8,827 nt of DNA from Planctomycetota bacterium (GTDB lineage Bacteria; Planctomycetota; Planctomycetia; Pirellulales; Pirellulaceae): NCBI GenBank assembly GCA_026692885.1, contig JAPLNJ010000106.1, positions 1 to 8,827 of the forward strand, given 5' to 3'. Both the position numbers and the translations under genes were made by a program. Of the stretch, positions 7,368-8,827 are shown piece after piece; positions within the stretch are counted from its first letter, which is position 1; each line of letters starts with the position of its first letter. The notes under the pieces are model-generated. The model was not told the DNA's origin and did not search any database. It saw only the letters and a list, made by a program, of their open reading frames with translations.

Positions 7368-7882
7368 GTATTTTGATCGGAGCAGAGATCGAGAAGGCTT
7401 TGAAGAACGGATCGATCAGGATCGAACCGCTCGATAGGTCGCAGGTCGGACCTGGGTCCATCGATCTTACGCTCGGGAACGACTTCCGGGTATTCAAGAA
7501 GAAGTCCAAGGTCTACCACGTCAAGAACGATTCCCGGTTCGAGGACATCACCAGGAGCGTCCACGTGGAGAACGGAAGTTATGTGGTGATTAAGCCGGGC
7601 GAGATGATCCTCGGGATCACGCGGGAAAGGATCACACTGGCCGATAACATCTCCGGCCGGCTCGAAGGGAGAAGCCGGTTCGCGCGCTTCGGCCTGGCTG
7701 TCCATGTCACCGCGGGCTTCATGCACCCGGGCATCTCGAACCATCAGGTCCTGGAGATCGTGAACCTCGGACACACACCGCTAGCCCTGTATCCGGAAAC
7801 CCGGATCTGCCAGTTCGTGTTTGAGAAGTGTGATGGCCATGCGAAGTATCAGGGGAGATTTGCCGAGCAAATCAAGCCGTGA
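7364..7882 (+). CDS. dcd: dCTP deaminase (dUTPase-fold family)
   Basis: 172 residues, full length. Converts dCTP to dUTP and ammonia in the cytoplasm for dTTP synthesis; the homotrimer belongs to the dUTPase/dCTP-deaminase superfamily. Seen: VGPGSIDLTLGNDFRVF (28-44), SGRLEGRSRFARFGL (97-111), HVTAGFMHPGISNHQVLEIV (114-133) and ICQFVFEK (148-155), then AKYQGRF (160-166). Residues matching the E. coli catalytic set are present: Ser104, Arg108 and general base Glu131; Gln150 also matches. The HPGISNHQ stretch differs from the usual DPGxxG of proteobacterial Dcd and matches a variant subgroup I recall from other bacteria and archaea. A bifunctional deaminase/dUTPase cannot be excluded. The start overlaps the previous stop (ATGA), with AAGGGA 9 nt upstream, so translation is probably coupled. 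The gene is richer in AAG and AT than its neighbours, hinting at a different origin. Confidence 0.9.
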   Translation: MSILIGAEIEKALKNGSIRIEPLDRSQVGPGSIDLTLGNDFRVFKKKSKVYHVKNDSRFEDITRSVHVENGSYVVIKPGEMILGITRERITLADNISGRLEGRSRFARFGLAVHVTAGFMHPGISNHQVLEIVNLGHTPLALYPETRICQFVFEKCDGHAKYQGRFAEQIKP

Positions 7883-7913
7883 GCTGGGGTCCTGCTTAAT
7901 GCTCCGTTTCCCA

Positions 7914-7987
7914 TGTACGACGGCCCTCCGAGGCCGTCGAAATCCGTCGAATTCACTACCCGGACGGCCTCGGAGGGCCGTCGTACA
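7914..7987. repeat. Perfect 25-bp-armed palindrome (REPIN-like)
   Basis: The left arm 7914-7938 and right arm 7963-7987 are exact reverse complements over 25 bp, with a 24-nt centre. The arms begin TGTACGACGGCC and end GGCCGTCGTACA. Each arm is also a small hairpin: GACGGCC-CTCCGA-GGCCGTC on the left and GACGGCC-TCGGAG-GGCCGTC on the right. The double-hairpin inverted design matches the 706-796 element although the sequence differs. It starts 32 nt after the dcd stop and could block read-through in both directions. It directly abuts the truncated HRDC-type gene stub. Confidence 0.8.
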
Positions 7988-8086
7988 GCCGTCTTCGGAT
8001 ACCCGATGGCTGCGCAGGAAACTGTTCAGTTCGCGTTCGGCCCAATCTCCGTAACCGACGGGAATCATAAAGGATTTGTACGGCAT
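7988..8086 (-). pseudogene. N-terminal stub of a DGR accessory protein (HRDC-type), truncated
   Basis: From the ATG at 8086 the minus strand reads MPYKSFMIPV, GYGDWAEREL and NSFLRSHRVSEDG (33 codons), then runs into the palindrome at 7987. The pattern, a short K-x-F-x-IPV strand followed by AExELNxFLRSHRV, is the start I remember for the HRDC-domain accessory proteins encoded beside reverse transcriptases in many diversity-generating retroelements. There the text continues with strands and a C-terminal HRDC domain, all missing here. The frame stays open to 7781 only by reading through the palindrome and the antisense of dcd, which is not protein-like. No good ribosome site is seen (GCGGTG is weak). 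It is on the same strand and downstream of the FGE-domain gene, as in DGR cassettes. The identification rests on about 30 residues and on memory. Confidence 0.45.
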
Positions 8087-8104
8087 GGGGCACCGCATAT
8101 GTAA

Positions 8105-8137
8105 GTTTGTACACTATTCGGACCACGTTTGTACACT
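8105..8137. repeat. Two 11-bp direct repeats with TGTACA cores
   Basis: GTTTGTACACT occurs at 8105-8115 and again at 8127-8137, 22 bp apart start to start, or about two helical turns. Each holds the palindrome TGTACA. Regular phasing suggests two binding sites for one protein (a regulator or a transposase) just upstream of the truncated minus-strand gene. Similar multiple short repeats occur at ends of some insertion sequences; no transposase is near. Confidence 0.4.
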
Positions 8138-8159
8138 GTTTCCGCTCCGCCGTCCGCTG

Positions 8160-8222
8160 CGACGCGAGGAGGCGGGGCTACGCCCTGCGCCCCCTCGGTC
8201 TCCGCTCCCGGCTCCGCTCCCG
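8160..8222. repeat. GC-rich block with small hairpin and tandem repeats downstream of the FGE-domain gene
   Basis: CTCCGCTCCCG is repeated at 8200-8210 and 8212-8222 (period 12). GGGGC (8174-8178) can pair with GCCCC (8189-8193), or alternatively GGGC (8175-8178) with GCCC (8182-8185) across a 3-nt loop. The block lies 14-76 nt beyond the stop of the FGE-domain gene. In known DGRs a GC-rich segment and hairpin just past the variable region guide retrohoming, so the placement fits, but a plain terminator or compositional noise is possible. Confidence 0.35.
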
Positions 8223-8235
8223 ACGAGTCCCTACC

Positions 8236-8827
8236 TTACTTGCCAGACAGACTACGGGCGACACGGAAGCCCAGGTCGCCGCCCCGGTCGGACGGCCAAA
8301 ACCTGCCGCGGTACGCCGACCGGCAGAACCCGGCCGAGTCGTGCCAGCCCCCGCCCCGGTACACCCGGAACGAGCCCTCCAGAGGACCTGTAGGATCCAC
8401 ACCAGGGCTTTGCCCGTAGTACTTCTCGGAAAACCAGTCCTGGCACCATTCCCACACATTCCCGTGCACGTCGTGCAGGCCCCACGGATTCGGATTCTTG
8501 GCCCCGACGGGCTGCGTTTGTCCGCCGCTGTTCTGATCGAACCAGCCGTACTCGCCCAGCATCTTCTCGTCGTCGCCAAAACTGTATTGGGTCGTGGTCC
8601 CCGCCCGACAAGCGTATTCCCATTCTGCCTCCGTCGGCAAGCGGACTTCGGCCCACTCACAGAAGGCTTGCGCTTCGTCCCAACTGACACTGACGACCGG
8701 CTGCTCTGGCTGGTTGAACCGCCGATCGTCCCAGGATTCTGGTTTCTTGACGGATTTTCCAGCGGCTTCGAGGAACCGGCCGTACTGGGCATTGGTCACG
8801 GGGTATTTTCCCAGCCAGAAACCGCGG
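8236..8827 (-). CDS. SUMF1/FGE-domain (formylglycine-generating-enzyme-like) protein, C-terminal part
   Basis: 196 codons plus stop are here; the N-terminus lies beyond the right edge. The frame enters as RGFWLGKYPVTNAQYGRFLE, continues PVVSVSWDEAQAFCEWA, RLPTEAEWEYACRAGTTTQY, GLHDVHGNVWEWCQDWF, and ends FRVYRGGGWHDSAGFCRSAY...DLGFRVARSLSGK. This is the SUMF1/EgtB/PvdO fold (PF03781), a C-type-lectin-like scaffold. True formylglycine-generating enzymes use two cysteines near the C-terminus. Here only the Cys of FCRSA is present and the earlier position is occupied by WHDSAG, so sulfatase activation is doubtful. The GTG inside YPVTNAQ at 8799 is an internal codon, not the start. The last about 40 codons look like a DGR variable region (separate entry). 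It may be fused to a kinase or other domain upstream; this cannot be seen. Confidence 0.9.
   Translation of the reverse strand, partial: RGFWLGKYPVTNAQYGRFLEAAGKSVKKPESWDDRRFNQPEQPVVSVSWDEAQAFCEWAEVRLPTEAEWEYACRAGTTTQYSFGDDEKMLGEYGWFDQNSGGQTQPVGAKNPNPWGLHDVHGNVWEWCQDWFSEKYYGQSPGVDPTGPLEGSFRVYRGGGWHDSAGFCRSAYRGRFWPSDRGGDLGFRVARSLSGK
8251..8367 (-). other. Candidate DGR variable region (VR) in the FGE-domain gene
   Basis: This is the segment from RVYRGG to LGFRVARS. In 39 codons (117 nt) the coding strand has only 8 adenines. Related FGE-like proteins known to me have runs of Asn here (GGSWNNNAxNCRSANRN...NNLGFR). In this copy those places hold His (CAC), Asp (GAC), Phe (TTC), Tyr (TAC), Gly (GGC), Asp (GAC) and similar, each derivable from AAC by changing adenines only. 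The remaining odd codons (TCG, GGG, TTT, TGG, TCC) likewise fit ACG, AGG, AAT, AGG and ACC. Adenine-specific change at the C-terminus of a lectin-fold protein is the hallmark of a DGR target. The template repeat and reverse transcriptase are not in the window. Confidence 0.5.

Larger units (their letters stand above)
7883..8235. other. Non-coding stretch between dcd and the FGE-domain gene
   Basis: This 353-bp gap between two convergent genes has no complete gene. From left to right it holds a perfect 25-bp-armed palindrome (7914-7987), the stub of a minus-strand gene (7988-8086), two 11-bp TGTACA-containing direct repeats (8105-8137), and a GC-rich block with a small hairpin and tandem repeats (8160-8222). 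Each is listed separately. I see no clear intrinsic terminator with a T-tract for either flanking gene. Confidence 0.7.

Noticed and set aside
7364..7882. dCTP deaminase as an anti-phage nucleotide-depletion system
   Set aside because: The described defensive dCTP deaminases are a different, multidomain type with a cytidine-deaminase fold. This is the short dUTPase-fold housekeeping type.
7781..8098. A 105-residue minus-strand protein spanning the palindrome and antisense dcd
   Set aside because: Only its first about 33 codons look like protein. The rest is palindrome and the reverse complement of a well-supported dcd gene.
8236..8827. A genuine sulfatase-activating formylglycine-generating enzyme
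   Set aside because: Only one of the two C-terminal active-site cysteines is present and no sulfatase gene is in the window.
1..8827. CRISPR arrays, tRNA or rRNA genes, complete insertion sequences
   Set aside because: No regularly spaced repeat array, no cloverleaf or rRNA text and no transposase frame were seen on either strand.

Overview
The window looks like a piece of a high-GC planctomycete chromosome (Planctomycetota, probably the Pirellulales or a relative). This rests on the mix of genes: two Tat-exported sugar isomerase/epimerase-like TIM barrels, a BNR sialidase, a family-11 rhamnogalacturonan lyase, a SUMF1/FGE-domain protein, and palindromic intergenic elements of a kind I associate with that phylum. 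The assignment is inference; no rRNA or marker gene is present.

Left part (1-6058, all on the minus strand): a polysaccharide-degradation cluster. In transcription order it holds a Tat-signal sugar isomerase-like protein (5144-6058), a secreted three-Asp-box sialidase-family protein (3545-5080), a short binding-domain-like gene broken by a frameshift (3059-3527), a secreted glycoside-hydrolase-like protein resembling DUF5696/GH129 that is cut in two by one in-frame amber codon (925-3036), and a 39-residue single-helix peptide (792-911). A 91-bp nested palindrome with 13-bp terminal inverted repeats (706-796) closes the unit. Beyond it, with its own sigma-70-like promoter, comes the N-terminal part of a PL11 rhamnogalacturonan lyase that runs off the left edge. 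The genes point to release and processing of complex uronic-acid or amino-sugar glycans, but two of the five genes before the palindrome are interrupted. Either the locus is decaying or the assembly carries errors here.

Middle (6059-7882): a 319-bp divergent intergenic region, then on the plus strand a second Tat-signal isomerase-like TIM barrel (6378-7367), overlapping by ATGA with a complete dCTP deaminase (7364-7882). That is an unexpected pairing of an exported sugar enzyme with a nucleotide enzyme.

Right part (7883-8827): the most interesting stretch. A SUMF1/FGE-fold protein enters from the right edge on the minus strand. Its last about 40 codons look like the variable region (VR) of a diversity-generating retroelement (DGR): in 117 nt only 8 are A on the coding strand, and the unusual residues sit where relatives usually have Asn. 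About 150 bp downstream on the same strand is a 33-codon fragment resembling the N-terminus of the HRDC-type accessory protein found in many DGR cassettes. It is cut off exactly at a perfect 25-bp-armed palindrome. No reverse transcriptase or template repeat is in view. I read this as a decayed or dispersed DGR: an orphan target plus an accessory-gene stub interrupted by a REPIN-like palindrome.
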